Positions 1 through 9,138 of a stretch of DNA of 39,300 nt are shown piece by piece (position 1 is the first letter of the stretch; the number at the start of each line of letters is the position of its first letter). The stretch covers positions 1 through 39,300 of the forward strand of contig JAFLBY010000010.1 of NCBI GenBank assembly GCA_017302855.1, in the 5' to 3' direction. The stretch comes from Candidatus Kapaibacterium sp. (GTDB lineage Bacteria; Bacteroidota; Ignavibacteria; Kapaibacteriales; UBA961). Made by a program: the position numbers and the translations under genes. The notes below the pieces were generated by a model that worked only from the letters and a program-made list of their open reading frames with translations, ran no database searches and was not told the DNA's origin.

Positions 1-345
1 GGAGTTATTTGATTCACTATCTTTATGGTCTAAGAGGACTTAATATAGCTTATCATAGTATAATCCATATATCAGGGAAAAAATGCCCTCCCTCGTTTCT
101 CTCCTACGCATAAACTTATAAAGTTTTTAGAAGAGTGCCCGTATAACGAAAGGAGGGGGCTTTCAAGAAATGTTCTCCGGTGAAATACTAATAACTAAAT
201 GGGTAGATTGCGAAAGTATAGCCAAGACGTAACATTACTTTATCCACACCCGACACAAACTAAGCATAATACCCACAGTAAAAACTCAATTATGCACTAA
301 AATACAAAAGGTTGAATTATCTTCCAAACATTCCATAAAATTTAA
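1..345. other. Gene-free stretch at window start
   Basis: No convincing open frame is seen on either strand. A C-rich run near 85-93 and a G-rich run near 151-160 could form an imperfect stem (CCCTCC with GGAGGG). No T-run follows, so I do not call a terminator. The stretch lies downstream of recJ, which reads towards it. Confidence 0.5.
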
Positions 346-2055
346 CTAAAATTCACCGTCCGGTATCACATCCTTAATAGATAACTGTGGCGTTACTTGT
401 CCTTTATAGACATTTTCTTCTAAAGTATAGGCAATAGTAAATGGTTTGCCATTTGTACACAAATTAGCTTTAGCACCTAAATTAAATCCAATGGCATCTA
501 TAACAAAATTTGATTGTAATGCTCTGAATTTAAGATGATTATTGCCAACGATTTTCACCCCATTAGCCGATTGGACAGACCGTGAGTAAAAAATAGGTTT
601 CGGATTATGATGACCGAATGGTGCGAACTGTCTTAGATAACGGAAAAAATGCGGTGACAATTCATTAAGAGATAATTCTGTGTCAATAACGATTTCTCTC
701 TCCAACATTTCATCAGTCACATTTTCTTTAGCATAATTATCAAATCGTTCCCTCATAAGAGCAATTTTTGATTCTTCGAGGGTTAATCCGGCAGCATGTT
801 TATGCCCACCGAACTCGACGAGCAAGTCTTCGCATGCTTTAAGTCCCGCATGAATATCAAAATTACGAATACTTCTCGCAGAACCTTTGGCATGATAATC
901 AACCGTTGTGAGCATCACTACGGGCAGATGGAATTTTTCCACAAGCCGCGAAGCCACAATCCCTATAACGCCCGCATGCCAATCCGGTTTGTGTAATACA
1001 ATAGAACGTCGAGTATTATCTTCAGCCAGTAATCGTTCAGCTTCTTTGAGAGCACTTGTAAACGTTGTTTCATCAATGGAACGGCGGCGGCGATTATCGC
1101 GTTCTAATTCTTGCGCAATGGAAAATGCCACACCTTGGTCTGTTTGCGCCATCATTTCGACGGCTCTTTTTGCATCTCCTATGCGTCCTGCTGCGTTAAT
1201 CCTTGGAGCAAGCCCAAATATAACATCGGCGGTATTGACATTGCTGAGAGCAATACCGGCAACATCAAGTAAAGCTTTAAAACCCGATCGTGTATGGGCA
1301 TTGAGTTGCTTCAGCCCGAAATGCACCAGTGTCCTATTTTCCCCAATGAGAGGAACGATGTCGGCAGCCGATGCCAAGGCGACAAAATCAAGGTATTCGA
1401 ACGCTCTTTCCGGCTCACCGCGATTGATACCTAATGCTTGGGCTAATTTGAATACAACACCACAAGCAGCCAAAAACTTGAAGGGATAAGAGCAACCGGG
1501 CTTTATAGGATCAAGTATTGCTACGGCATTCGGTAATTCTTCTGCCGGCTCATGATGATCGCAAATAATTGATTCAATGCCATAGCCCGCAGCAAGCCGC
1601 ACGGCTTCAATAGAAGTTATGCCGCAATCAACCGTTATAATCAATTGCGCATTATTGTCACGGGCTTCATTGATGCTTGTCGTGCTTAATCCATATCCCT
1701 CACCTTGACGATCGGGAATAAAATACTGCACTCTTGCACCAAGCCCACGCAAGTACATCATCAATAATGCTGTACTGGTAGTACCATCAACGTCATAGTC
1801 ACCATGTATCCAGATAAGTTCATCATGCGCAATCGCATATTCTATGCGCTCAACCGCTTTTGCCATGCCGTCCATTAAAAACGGGTCATGCAGTTCGCTC
1901 AGCGACGGCTGTAGAAAATGCACTGCTTCTTCTCCCGTCGAAACGCCACGTGCCGCTAAAACACGCGCCAGACTTGGAGGAATGCCTATCGAATTTGTTA
2001 GTTGTTGTATGATACTATCGTTTCTGTTCTCACGGATAATCCAACGATATTTCAC
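346..2055 (-). CDS. recJ: Single-stranded-DNA-specific exonuclease RecJ
   Basis: RecJ degrades single-stranded DNA 5' to 3' in the cytoplasm, in recombinational repair, mismatch repair and rescue of stalled forks. The DHH phosphoesterase core is plain: HGDYDVDG at residues 84-91, DCG at 143-145 and the signature DHH at 166-168. A DHHA1 domain follows, with GGHKHAAG near residue 415, then a C-terminal OB-like part. At 569 residues the length is normal for the family. The ATG at 2055 gives the usual N-terminus, and the gene ends 345 bases from the window start. It is divergent from rsgA across about 130 bases. Long frames antisense to it are shadows. The family assignment is secure. Confidence 0.96.
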   Translation of the reverse strand: MKYRWIIRENRNDSIIQQLTNSIGIPPSLARVLAARGVSTGEEAVHFLQPSLSELHDPFLMDGMAKAVERIEYAIAHDELIWIHGDYDVDGTTSTALLMMYLRGLGARVQYFIPDRQGEGYGLSTTSINEARDNNAQLIITVDCGITSIEAVRLAAGYGIESIICDHHEPAEELPNAVAILDPIKPGCSYPFKFLAACGVVFKLAQALGINRGEPERAFEYLDFVALASAADIVPLIGENRTLVHFGLKQLNAHTRSGFKALLDVAGIALSNVNTADVIFGLAPRINAAGRIGDAKRAVEMMAQTDQGVAFSIAQELERDNRRRRSIDETTFTSALKEAERLLAEDNTRRSIVLHKPDWHAGVIGIVASRLVEKFHLPVVMLTTVDYHAKGSARSIRNFDIHAGLKACEDLLVEFGGHKHAAGLTLEESKIALMRERFDNYAKENVTDEMLEREIVIDTELSLNELSPHFFRYLRQFAPFGHHNPKPIFYSRSVQSANGVKIVGNNHLKFRALQSNFVIDAIGFNLGAKANLCTNGKPFTIAYTLEENVYKGQVTPQLSIKDVIPDGEF

Positions 2056-2189
2056 AAAAAATGAATGTTTGTTTCTAAAACTGACGTAAATTTAGTAAAA
2101 AGTACCAACCTAACATCAAATTTTGTCAATTTTTTTTAACAATTAGCATTTGCTGTGTGGATTTTTCTTGACACACATTGCATAAAAAC

Positions 2190-3263
2190 ATGAAGAAATC
2201 AAACCACAGAAATACCGATTTTGACGAGGAAGATTCCCCGCTTAACGATACCTCATATATGAGTTTATCGAATAAAACGAATAAACACAGCTTTAGAAAA
2301 ACACGTCTTGTGGACACCAAAAAGTCAAATACAGAAACCCATGAAGGTATTGTGATTGCAGGAGTCGGGGCTTTGTGGCTAGTCAATGTTGTGCTCAATG
2401 AACATGATGCAGATGTGACAACTATCGAATGCAAGGCTGCGGGCATTATTGTTTCAGAACATCAAGATGCTTCCCTCATAGCAGTGGGCGATGTTGTCGG
2501 CATTGAATTACAAAGCAATGAAACTCCACATTCAGGGACCATTGTCCGTGTGGCACAAAGACATACACGTTTATCAAGAGTTATTGCTGCTAAGCACAAA
2601 ACTGAACAAGTGGTGGTAAGTAATATTGACCAGTTAATCATAGTTATGGCAGCAGCTGAACCATTTTTTAATGTTCGGCTCATTGACAGATACTTGATTG
2701 CGGCAGATAAAGGTGATCTTGAACCAATTATCTGTATCAACAAAACAGACCTTATGCCCATAGAATTTATTGAAGATCAACTATCAGTATATCAAGCACT
2801 TGGCATACCTATCGTTCTAACTTCCGTCAAAAAGAATACAGGAATTGCGAATATGTACGCACTCTTACAAGGCAAATCATCCGTTTTTAGCGGTCCTTCT
2901 GGCGTGGGTAAATCATCCCTGACGAATGCGCTTCTTGGTGAAAACACACAAAGCACACGTACCGTCAGTGAGGCATCCTTTAAGGGAACCCACACAACAT
3001 CCTTCGTCAAAATGTTCGCATTAAAGAATGGTGGTTATCTTGTTGATACACCGGGACTTCGTGAATTTGCTATTTGGAATTTATCCATCGAAGAACTTCC
3101 ATTTTATTTTACCGAGTTCGAAAACTTCAGGCATAAGTGCAAATTCAATACCTGCTCTCATATCCATGAACCGGATTGTGCCGTCTTAGAAGCTGTTCAT
3201 GAAGGGTTAATTCATCAGGAGCGATATCAAAGTTACTGCAATATCCGAGAAAGTTTGCTGTAG
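2190..3263 (+). CDS. rsgA: Ribosome small-subunit-dependent GTPase A
   Basis: RsgA (YjeQ) is a circularly permuted GTPase that checks late maturation of the 30S subunit. The permuted motif order is visible: NKTD (G4) at residues 184-187 precedes GPSGVGKS (G1) at 235-242 and DTPG (G3) at 286-289. The C-terminal zinc knuckle has C317, C322, H324 and C330, which is C-x4-C-x-H-x5-C. An OB fold begins near residue 50. It is preceded by a polar, low-complexity extension of about 45 residues, longer than usual. I chose the ATG at 2190; a TTG at 2178 in frame would add four residues. The identification is secure, the start less so. Confidence 0.93.
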   Translation: MKKSNHRNTDFDEEDSPLNDTSYMSLSNKTNKHSFRKTRLVDTKKSNTETHEGIVIAGVGALWLVNVVLNEHDADVTTIECKAAGIIVSEHQDASLIAVGDVVGIELQSNETPHSGTIVRVAQRHTRLSRVIAAKHKTEQVVVSNIDQLIIVMAAAEPFFNVRLIDRYLIAADKGDLEPIICINKTDLMPIEFIEDQLSVYQALGIPIVLTSVKKNTGIANMYALLQGKSSVFSGPSGVGKSSLTNALLGENTQSTRTVSEASFKGTHTTSFVKMFALKNGGYLVDTPGLREFAIWNLSIEELPFYFTEFENFRHKCKFNTCSHIHEPDCAVLEAVHEGLIHQERYQSYCNIRESLL

Positions 3264-3294
3264 AAGTCTTTATTTTTCAATTATATAAAAACTT
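3264..3294. terminator. Weak hairpin between convergent genes
   Basis: AAGTCTTTAT at 3264-3273 and ATAAAAACTT at 3285-3294 form a 10-bp inverted repeat with one mismatch, directly after the rsgA stop. It is A/T-rich and sits between convergent genes, so it may act as a terminator. The stem is weak. Confidence 0.3.
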
Positions 3295-3384
3295 TACTTA
3301 GCAACATATTGGCTTTGGTGACCTCAGTATTAGTATCCCTACCAATCAAGAAAATATCTCCAATTATCTTTATCCTTGAATGCA

Positions 3385-6069
3385 TTACATTCGCACGCCA
3401 ATACTGAAATAACCCAAATATGGTCCGAGTACAGCACCATCGGGGTCACTTTGAAAATAGAAACCGCGACCAACGGAAAACTTCGCCGGTCCGATTGGCG
3501 TATCGAAGCCTAACAATAGCCCCACACCATGACGCAATGTACCAATCCTGATATTTTGAAATGTTTCCCATATTGACCCAATATCATAACGAAATGAACA
3601 ATATGTGTCGAATAATAGTTTAAACGGAAATTTATAACGAGTTTCCACTGATGCTTGAGCGATTTGTCTGCCGCGTTTATCATCTTCGCGTAAACCGAAG
3701 AATGAGTCTTCGCCGCCGATAGTAAAAAATTCGGGTATAGGTGTTGTATTGTCCGCAAACCCCATACGAAAAGAGGGTCGAATGGTAAAAATCCCAATTT
3801 GCGTCGTGGAACGTGTAAACATGGATACTTTTGAAAATGCAATAAAACTTGCACCACTCAATACCGAGGTTTCAAGTGACATATCTAAGATGCGTCCATT
3901 TGTGGGAAAATCACTTTTGTCTTCAGAATCAAACCGAGCATTGATTTTGAGCGCGCCGATTGATGAAAATGAGGGTAACTCACCCGTTTCATTGATTGAA
4001 TATAATCTTTGCTGCTCAAAACGTAATCCGGCAAAGAGTTCACCATCTCTGCCTACTCGGCTGCCAAAACGCGTTAACAATCCCATTCTTTGTTCAACGA
4101 TTTCTCCGTCTCGAAGACGTGCATATTGCCCGGTGGGTAAATTCGTTGCATTACGGTAAAGATATATATATTTCCAATCAAGATACCCCTGCACACCGAG
4201 CGTTGCCTCAGTTTCAAACAGACGCCGAGTTGAGAGACCAAGTTGGATATGTTGATTCCGCGCACCAATACCAATGTTTGCTTCGGAGCGAATACCTGTC
4301 GCAATTAGTTCATCATAGACAAAACCAATGCCTGCACGTGTATTGCGCTCATTATCTATACGAACACCAATTTGTATTGCCTGATTAGGTTTTTCACGGA
4401 CTTCTACAATAGCGGTATATCCACGTTTTGCATTCATAACAAACTCAACAGTAGCAGATTCAAAAATGGCTGAGCCAAGCAATGCCTCCCAACGATTCGC
4501 AAATTCTTCCATCGAAGAAAGGGGTGATTCTTCGGATATAGAAAGTAATTTCATCACAATATCTTTTGCCGATTCTTTGGCATTAACAACTTCGAGTGCA
4601 TTTATTGTCTGCGGTGTGAGCGCATAATGAAGTGTTTGCGTTTCCTGATTATATGAGTGATGGGCAACAGTTATCAACGATAATCCAAGCCGCTCATAAT
4701 GTGCTTTCACCGCTCTTTGCAATATGTATTCAGTTTTTTCAGACATAGACGAATGCGCCAAGGATTGATAAACACTTTCCGGAACTTGTTCATTGTCTTC
4801 TTGCGTGATATGGACTATTTCTTGTTTTGTCTTTGGCAGAATGGATACACTAAGTAAGCTGTCGCGCAAAATGACATTTGCCTGCACATCTGCGCTGTGG
4901 TATGAGTCCCTGATAAATGAATGAAGTAAAGTTCCCATCCGTTTTGGGGAGGCAATCGGTGCACTTATCGGTTCTTTCTGATTATAGAGTCGCATCATAG
5001 TGAATTGAGAGTCAGAAGAAGGCACTTCGCGCTGTATGAGTTTTGTCGCAGATTCTACGCATAAGGAATCGTAATATGATTGAATACGGGGCATGATTGC
5101 CAACACTGCTTGCTTGCCCAACATGATTATTGAATCTAATTGTTGATAATCAGAATTGGAACGATTACCCAATTCGGGAGTAATCAGTATATGGGGATGA
5201 TGCTTTTTATGTTCCTCATACTTTTTCATCAGAATAGAAACCACTTGATCGGCAACATTCCAAGGTTTATCCAATTCATCGCCGGAATGCAGTGGCGATG
5301 TTGTATTCACAGCAATAATAATATCAGGAGAAAATTCTTGTGCATATTCAATGGGTATATTCGCCAACACGCCCCCATCAACCAAAAGCATAGAATCAAC
5401 TTTGACCGGAGAATAACGCAATGGCAAAGTAGCACTTGCCCTAATTGCATTCACAAGATTACCGGAAGCTAAGGAAACGCTTCGCGCTCGGATTAAATCG
5501 GTTGCAACAGCTCTAAATGGACGGTATAACTTGTTGAAATTATTGTTCGGTAAATAAGGTGCATTCCACAGTAATCTTTGTAAAATACTTGAAAAACGAT
5601 TACCTTCCGACACTGCCTGGGGCACGACAAATTGAAAATCACGAAAACGCAAAGTTATGATATTGCGATCTTGCTCCAATTTCTGATCTAAAAACATATT
5701 GTCGCGGTCTTGTTCGCTTGTCAGCCCAAACAATTCTTGCCAATCAAGCGATAATATCAGCGAATCAAGTTCCGCAGCACTGTATCCGACAGAATATAGA
5801 CCACCAATGATTGCTCCCATACTTGTCCCGACAACATAATCAACAGGAATACCGTGTTTCTCAAGCTCTTGGATGACACCAATTTGGGCTATACCACGCG
5901 CACCGCCGCCGGATAGTACAAGTGCAACTTTGGGTCTGTAATGAGATGCAGATATTGGAAATGACTTTAAAAATGTGTCCCTACCGTCATGAGCAGAACC
6001 CACAGAAACACCCACCATACAATATGACAAGCATAAAATGTAGAATAAACGGATTGTACGGTATTTCAT
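3385..6069 (-). CDS. Patatin-like phospholipase fused to BamA-type beta-barrel
   Basis: This is an exported lipid acyl hydrolase joined to an outer-membrane barrel, as in PlpD-like (type Vd) proteins. A signal-type segment covers residues 1-25. The patatin domain follows with the oxyanion loop GGGARG (54-59), the nucleophile elbow GTSMG (81-85, Ser83) and the catalytic Asp in DGG (231-233). Around residues 480-600 a POTRA-like section precedes a C-terminal Omp85/surface-antigen barrel of about 300 residues ending in an aromatic-rich strand. I start at the ATG at 6069 (894 aa). An in-frame extension to 6171 would run into the upstream gene and bury the signal peptide. It probably acts at the outer membrane; whether the patatin part is released is unknown. 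Confidence 0.88.
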   Translation of the reverse strand: MKYRTIRLFYILCLSYCMVGVSVGSAHDGRDTFLKSFPISASHYRPKVALVLSGGGARGIAQIGVIQELEKHGIPVDYVVGTSMGAIIGGLYSVGYSAAELDSLILSLDWQELFGLTSEQDRDNMFLDQKLEQDRNIITLRFRDFQFVVPQAVSEGNRFSSILQRLLWNAPYLPNNNFNKLYRPFRAVATDLIRARSVSLASGNLVNAIRASATLPLRYSPVKVDSMLLVDGGVLANIPIEYAQEFSPDIIIAVNTTSPLHSGDELDKPWNVADQVVSILMKKYEEHKKHHPHILITPELGNRSNSDYQQLDSIIMLGKQAVLAIMPRIQSYYDSLCVESATKLIQREVPSSDSQFTMMRLYNQKEPISAPIASPKRMGTLLHSFIRDSYHSADVQANVILRDSLLSVSILPKTKQEIVHITQEDNEQVPESVYQSLAHSSMSEKTEYILQRAVKAHYERLGLSLITVAHHSYNQETQTLHYALTPQTINALEVVNAKESAKDIVMKLLSISEESPLSSMEEFANRWEALLGSAIFESATVEFVMNAKRGYTAIVEVREKPNQAIQIGVRIDNERNTRAGIGFVYDELIATGIRSEANIGIGARNQHIQLGLSTRRLFETEATLGVQGYLDWKYIYLYRNATNLPTGQYARLRDGEIVEQRMGLLTRFGSRVGRDGELFAGLRFEQQRLYSINETGELPSFSSIGALKINARFDSEDKSDFPTNGRILDMSLETSVLSGASFIAFSKVSMFTRSTTQIGIFTIRPSFRMGFADNTTPIPEFFTIGGEDSFFGLREDDKRGRQIAQASVETRYKFPFKLLFDTYCSFRYDIGSIWETFQNIRIGTLRHGVGLLLGFDTPIGPAKFSVGRGFYFQSDPDGAVLGPYLGYFSIGVRM

Positions 6070-6106
6070 ATTCTGCACAATGCAAATGTACAAATGCAAA
6101 AAAGTC

Positions 6107-6988
6107 TTATTCTTTGACAAATGAAATATGATGTTTCTTCTTTTCAGAAGAGAGAACAAGTGTATATGCACCTTTTTCTAAGTCACTAATGTCTAAAGAA
6201 TGCAAACCATCAGCATGAGTATCACTTGCGGCAATACGTTTAACCTCTTTACCTAAGACATTGAAAATAAAAGCATCTGTAAATTTCCCTTCATGAGTGT
6301 TATGCGCTATACTAAGTCTTGATTGAGCAGGATTAGGTAAAACATACACATCTGATTTCGATTCGGTAATTACGGATGCCGCTTGTGGCTTCTTAATTCT
6401 GACTTGATGAGTGATAATTGTATCATTTTTATTGGTATTATCTTTATTGGCAATATTGATTGCATAGTAGAATGTCACATCTCCCACATCAAAAATTGGT
6501 GATTCCCATGTAAATTTCCACTCTAAAGTATCGGGTTTTGTTGGAGTTATGCCACCAACTTTGTGCGTAAGGTAACGTCGGTTAAAACCAAAGACTTGAT
6601 TCTGTTGTAATTGTGTCGTGGCTGAATTTGCCAATGGACTTATGCGACCCGCATTGCTGTACGATTCATCCAAAGCCACAATCTGAAAACCTGCTCTTTT
6701 TAATCCCGAGCGGACGACACGTAAGGTAACATCATACTTTTTATTGTATTCAAAATTGTCCGTAAGTTCTTTTATTATTAACTGACTAACATTCCCCACC
6801 GAATCCTGTGGTACAGCCGGAGAGGTATCATGACATAAATTGTCAGCACAAGTCAACTCGCCGGGAGCACCAGTTGAACTTTCATGAGAAGCGGATGCTT
6901 TGGCAGTAATGGAATGTTCAGGCACTGATGCAAACATGAGTAACATCATCACAGAAAAGAAAGCTGTCAATAGTAAAGATGTTCTCAT
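6107..6988 (-). CDS. Secreted choice-of-anchor V-like protein with T9SS tail
   Basis: This is an exported protein with a hydrophobic signal segment (residues 5-22), a conserved TGAP patch followed by C47-x4-C52-H53, a Reeler/choice-of-anchor-V-like beta domain to about residue 190, and a C-terminal sorting domain. The tail reads VLPNPAQS then GAYTLVLSSEKK and ends in a Lys-rich strand, the pattern of T9SS type A cargo. CX4CH is a possible c-type haem site, as in tetrahaem cytochrome c3, but it is also a family signature whose haem content I cannot judge. The gene lies 5 bases downstream of a clear paralogue (6994-7875) in the same orientation, so the two look like a tandem duplication in one transcript. 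Confidence 0.75.
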   Translation of the reverse strand: MRTSLLLTAFFSVMMLLMFASVPEHSITAKASASHESSTGAPGELTCADNLCHDTSPAVPQDSVGNVSQLIIKELTDNFEYNKKYDVTLRVVRSGLKRAGFQIVALDESYSNAGRISPLANSATTQLQQNQVFGFNRRYLTHKVGGITPTKPDTLEWKFTWESPIFDVGDVTFYYAINIANKDNTNKNDTIITHQVRIKKPQAASVITESKSDVYVLPNPAQSRLSIAHNTHEGKFTDAFIFNVLGKEVKRIAASDTHADGLHSLDISDLEKGAYTLVLSSEKKKHHISFVKE

Positions 6989-6993
6989 GATAC

Positions 6994-7875
6994 TTAACGA
7001 TGAATAATAAAAGAAGAGGTGACTTGTGTATCGTTTTCCATAAGTGTTACTGTATAAACACCATTTGATATAGTTTGCGGCAATCGAATTTCTACTTTAT
7101 CATCTGATATTCTCACAACCGATAGAGCTTGAACTGTCTGACCATGTATATTGGTAATAGAGTACGATGAAGCTTCATCCGATGACATGGGAATGTGTAC
7201 GATTATACTTTCTTTATTGGTAGGATTGGGGGCGACCTTTATCTGTGATTGAGTCAGTGAAGTGTTTTCCGCTACCGATGTTGCAGAATTTACTCTTATC
7301 GTTTTGTTCATCGTATAGGAATAATCACCTTTATCAGTGCCATCATTATTTGCAGAAACCGTAGCCAAATAGAAGGTGACTTCTTCCATTGTTTCGGGGG
7401 CTTTCCAATCAAAAGTCCATTCGCCCTTGCCTGTTTCAACCGCTGATGTTCCCGCATACGTATATGTCAGATATTGCCTGTCTGTTAAGCGAATTTCATT
7501 GTGCATACTTTGTGTGCGGTCTGCGTCCGTAATGAGAAAAGTGCCAATGTTTTTTCCTTCTTTATTTACTGCAACAATCTGAAATCCAAAACGCATTACT
7601 TCCGGTTCTGCAATACTCACCTGCATACGATACGTATGACCCGGTATATAATATTGCCCTTGCTCAAGCCCATTTATATGAAAATCGGTCACTGCATTGC
7701 CGCTATTCAACGGCGCGGTGTCATGACAACTGCTTGTAGCACATGTCGTTTCCTCAGGAGCTCCTGTTGATGAAACGGGCGCACCCGCACTATGTGGTAT
7801 TGCAGTAAAATCACTCGTAAATCCGGAAATACATATACCGACACACAGAACAAAGAGGACAATTTTTATGTTCAT
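6994..7875 (-). CDS. Secreted choice-of-anchor V-like protein, tandem paralogue
   Basis: It has the same length (293 aa) and architecture as its downstream neighbour: signal segment (3-19), STGAP followed by C45-x4-C50-H51, a beta-rich middle with a matching FGFQIVAV-type strand, and a T9SS-type C-terminal domain with VAPNPTNKE and GVYTVTL. Both probably reach the surface through the type IX machinery. The role is unknown; redox or haem binding is only suggested by the C-x4-C-H motif. A candidate Bacteroidota -7 box lies about 30 bases upstream on the minus strand, so this may be the first gene of a transcript including its paralogue and possibly the patatin-like gene. Confidence 0.75.
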   Translation of the reverse strand: MNIKIVLFVLCVGICISGFTSDFTAIPHSAGAPVSSTGAPEETTCATSSCHDTAPLNSGNAVTDFHINGLEQGQYYIPGHTYRMQVSIAEPEVMRFGFQIVAVNKEGKNIGTFLITDADRTQSMHNEIRLTDRQYLTYTYAGTSAVETGKGEWTFDWKAPETMEEVTFYLATVSANNDGTDKGDYSYTMNKTIRVNSATSVAENTSLTQSQIKVAPNPTNKESIIVHIPMSSDEASSYSITNIHGQTVQALSVVRISDDKVEIRLPQTISNGVYTVTLMENDTQVTSSFIIHR

Positions 7876-7905
7876 ATTGCATTTTGTTTATGAAAAAACT
7901 CATAA

Positions 7906-7913
7906 CAAACTTA
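7906..7913 (-). promoter_or_regulatory. Candidate -7 box upstream of the T9SS pair
   Basis: On the minus strand this reads TAAGTTTG, a match to TAnnTTTG, about 30 bases before the ATG at 7875. No good -33 TTTG is seen at the right distance, so this is tentative. Confidence 0.35.
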
Positions 7914-7939
7914 CACAATTTACTACAATTATTCTACGA

Positions 7940-8866
7940 TTACAGATATTCCTTATCTTCGCTGTGATTGGGTGGCAGATAGCGGCTTTCCAAATGACTC
8001 ATCACTTCTGCTTGTCCGGGCATGGCATTTCTTATCTCATTTTCTAATGTTGTGGCTTTAGCATGTGCAATCTCTATGGGTGTACCATCAGGAAAGACGA
8101 TATGAAAATCGGCATAAATTCTCTGTCCTGTTTCTCGTAAACGCAAACGATGAAACGAAACATCATGCTCAAGACAATATTGTTGTAAAATTTCATGGGC
8201 TATGTGTTCCAATGCTGGATTGGTTTTATCCATCAAGCCATCCACTGATGACCGCAAGAGTTTCACCGCCTCAACAATAATATTTGCGCCAAAAAGTAAA
8301 GCAAAAATTGGGTCAAGGACACTCCATCCGCTCACTGCCGCCAAAACTATACCAAGCACAGCACCCACACTTGTCCACGCATCAGTAAGAATATGCTTGC
8401 CATTCGCCTCTACAAGAATGGAATGTTCTTTTTTACCCACATTGACTAAATACAATCCCAACACAGCATTGATTGCTCCCGCAGCCGCAGTTAATATTGC
8501 ACCCAATGACACAGATTCCAGCGTAAAACCATTGAGTATTTTATCAACTGCTGTGATGATGATGACAAATGCTGCAACCAATATCAAAGCACCTTCTAAT
8601 CCCGCGGACAAATACGAAACCTTATCATGACCGAAATGATGATCTTTGTCGGGTGGCATGACACTTACCCGTAAACTATACCATGCTACGCCCACAGCAA
8701 TAATATGGACGACTGTTTCCATCGCATCGGAAAATATAACCACCGAACCGGTAAGATAATATGCAAACCATTTAATCACCAACATACAACAACCTATAAA
8801 AAGCGACAAATTCATCGCTTTCTGCTGTTTCTGTATGGTTTCTGAGTGTTGATTGTGGGAAATCAT
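7940..8866 (-). CDS. Cation diffusion facilitator family transporter
   Basis: This is an inner-membrane divalent-metal/proton antiporter of the CDF family (Zn, Fe, Co or Mn efflux; the metal is not determinable here). From the ATG at 8866 it has 308 residues, the usual length. The FSDAMET motif in TM2 (Asp47), HFGH (77-80) after TM2 and H158-x3-D162 in TM5 are the family's metal-site pattern. A cytoplasmic ferredoxin-like domain covers the last 90 residues. The frame extends to 9040, but the extra residues lack family similarity and a candidate promoter box lies inside that stretch, so the shorter start is preferred. It is transcribed alone, divergent from the Omp28-like gene. Confidence 0.88.
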   Translation of the reverse strand: MISHNQHSETIQKQQKAMNLSLFIGCCMLVIKWFAYYLTGSVVIFSDAMETVVHIIAVGVAWYSLRVSVMPPDKDHHFGHDKVSYLSAGLEGALILVAAFVIIITAVDKILNGFTLESVSLGAILTAAAGAINAVLGLYLVNVGKKEHSILVEANGKHILTDAWTSVGAVLGIVLAAVSGWSVLDPIFALLFGANIIVEAVKLLRSSVDGLMDKTNPALEHIAHEILQQYCLEHDVSFHRLRLRETGQRIYADFHIVFPDGTPIEIAHAKATTLENEIRNAMPGQAEVMSHLESRYLPPNHSEDKEYL

Positions 8867-8909
8867 CGAATGTACTAATCTTTTTTTCTGATAAAGGTGA
8901 TTTTTTTTA

Positions 8910-8917
8910 CAAAAATA
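8910..8917 (-). promoter_or_regulatory. Candidate -7 box for the CDF gene
   Basis: The minus strand reads TATTTTTG (TAnnTTTG), placing a start site about 35 bases before the chosen ATG. No matching -33 box is obvious. Confidence 0.35.
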
Positions 8918-9138
8918 CGAGCAATGCTGTAAGGATTGGGCTTCAGCTACGACTAATAGTGAAAAGCAAAAACACAATGGTCTTGTTTCCGAACGAAGGA
9001 TGAACCACTGTAGTCTTGCACAATAGTTTAACACGAACATAAAAGAACGGCAAAAACTATGTCATTGGAAAAACACATTGACTCACACACAATCAAGTTA
9101 TACTCTCACCTTTTTTTCACCATTACTTCATCAATCGT

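Noticed and set aside
908-1489. 193-codon frame antisense to recJ
   Set aside because: It overlaps a certain gene and its composition mirrors recJ codons.
3749-4388. Two overlapping plus-strand frames inside the patatin-like gene
   Set aside because: They are antisense to a clear coding region and have no family pattern.
8202-8630. 142-codon frame opposite the CDF gene
   Set aside because: It is antisense to well-conserved transporter segments.
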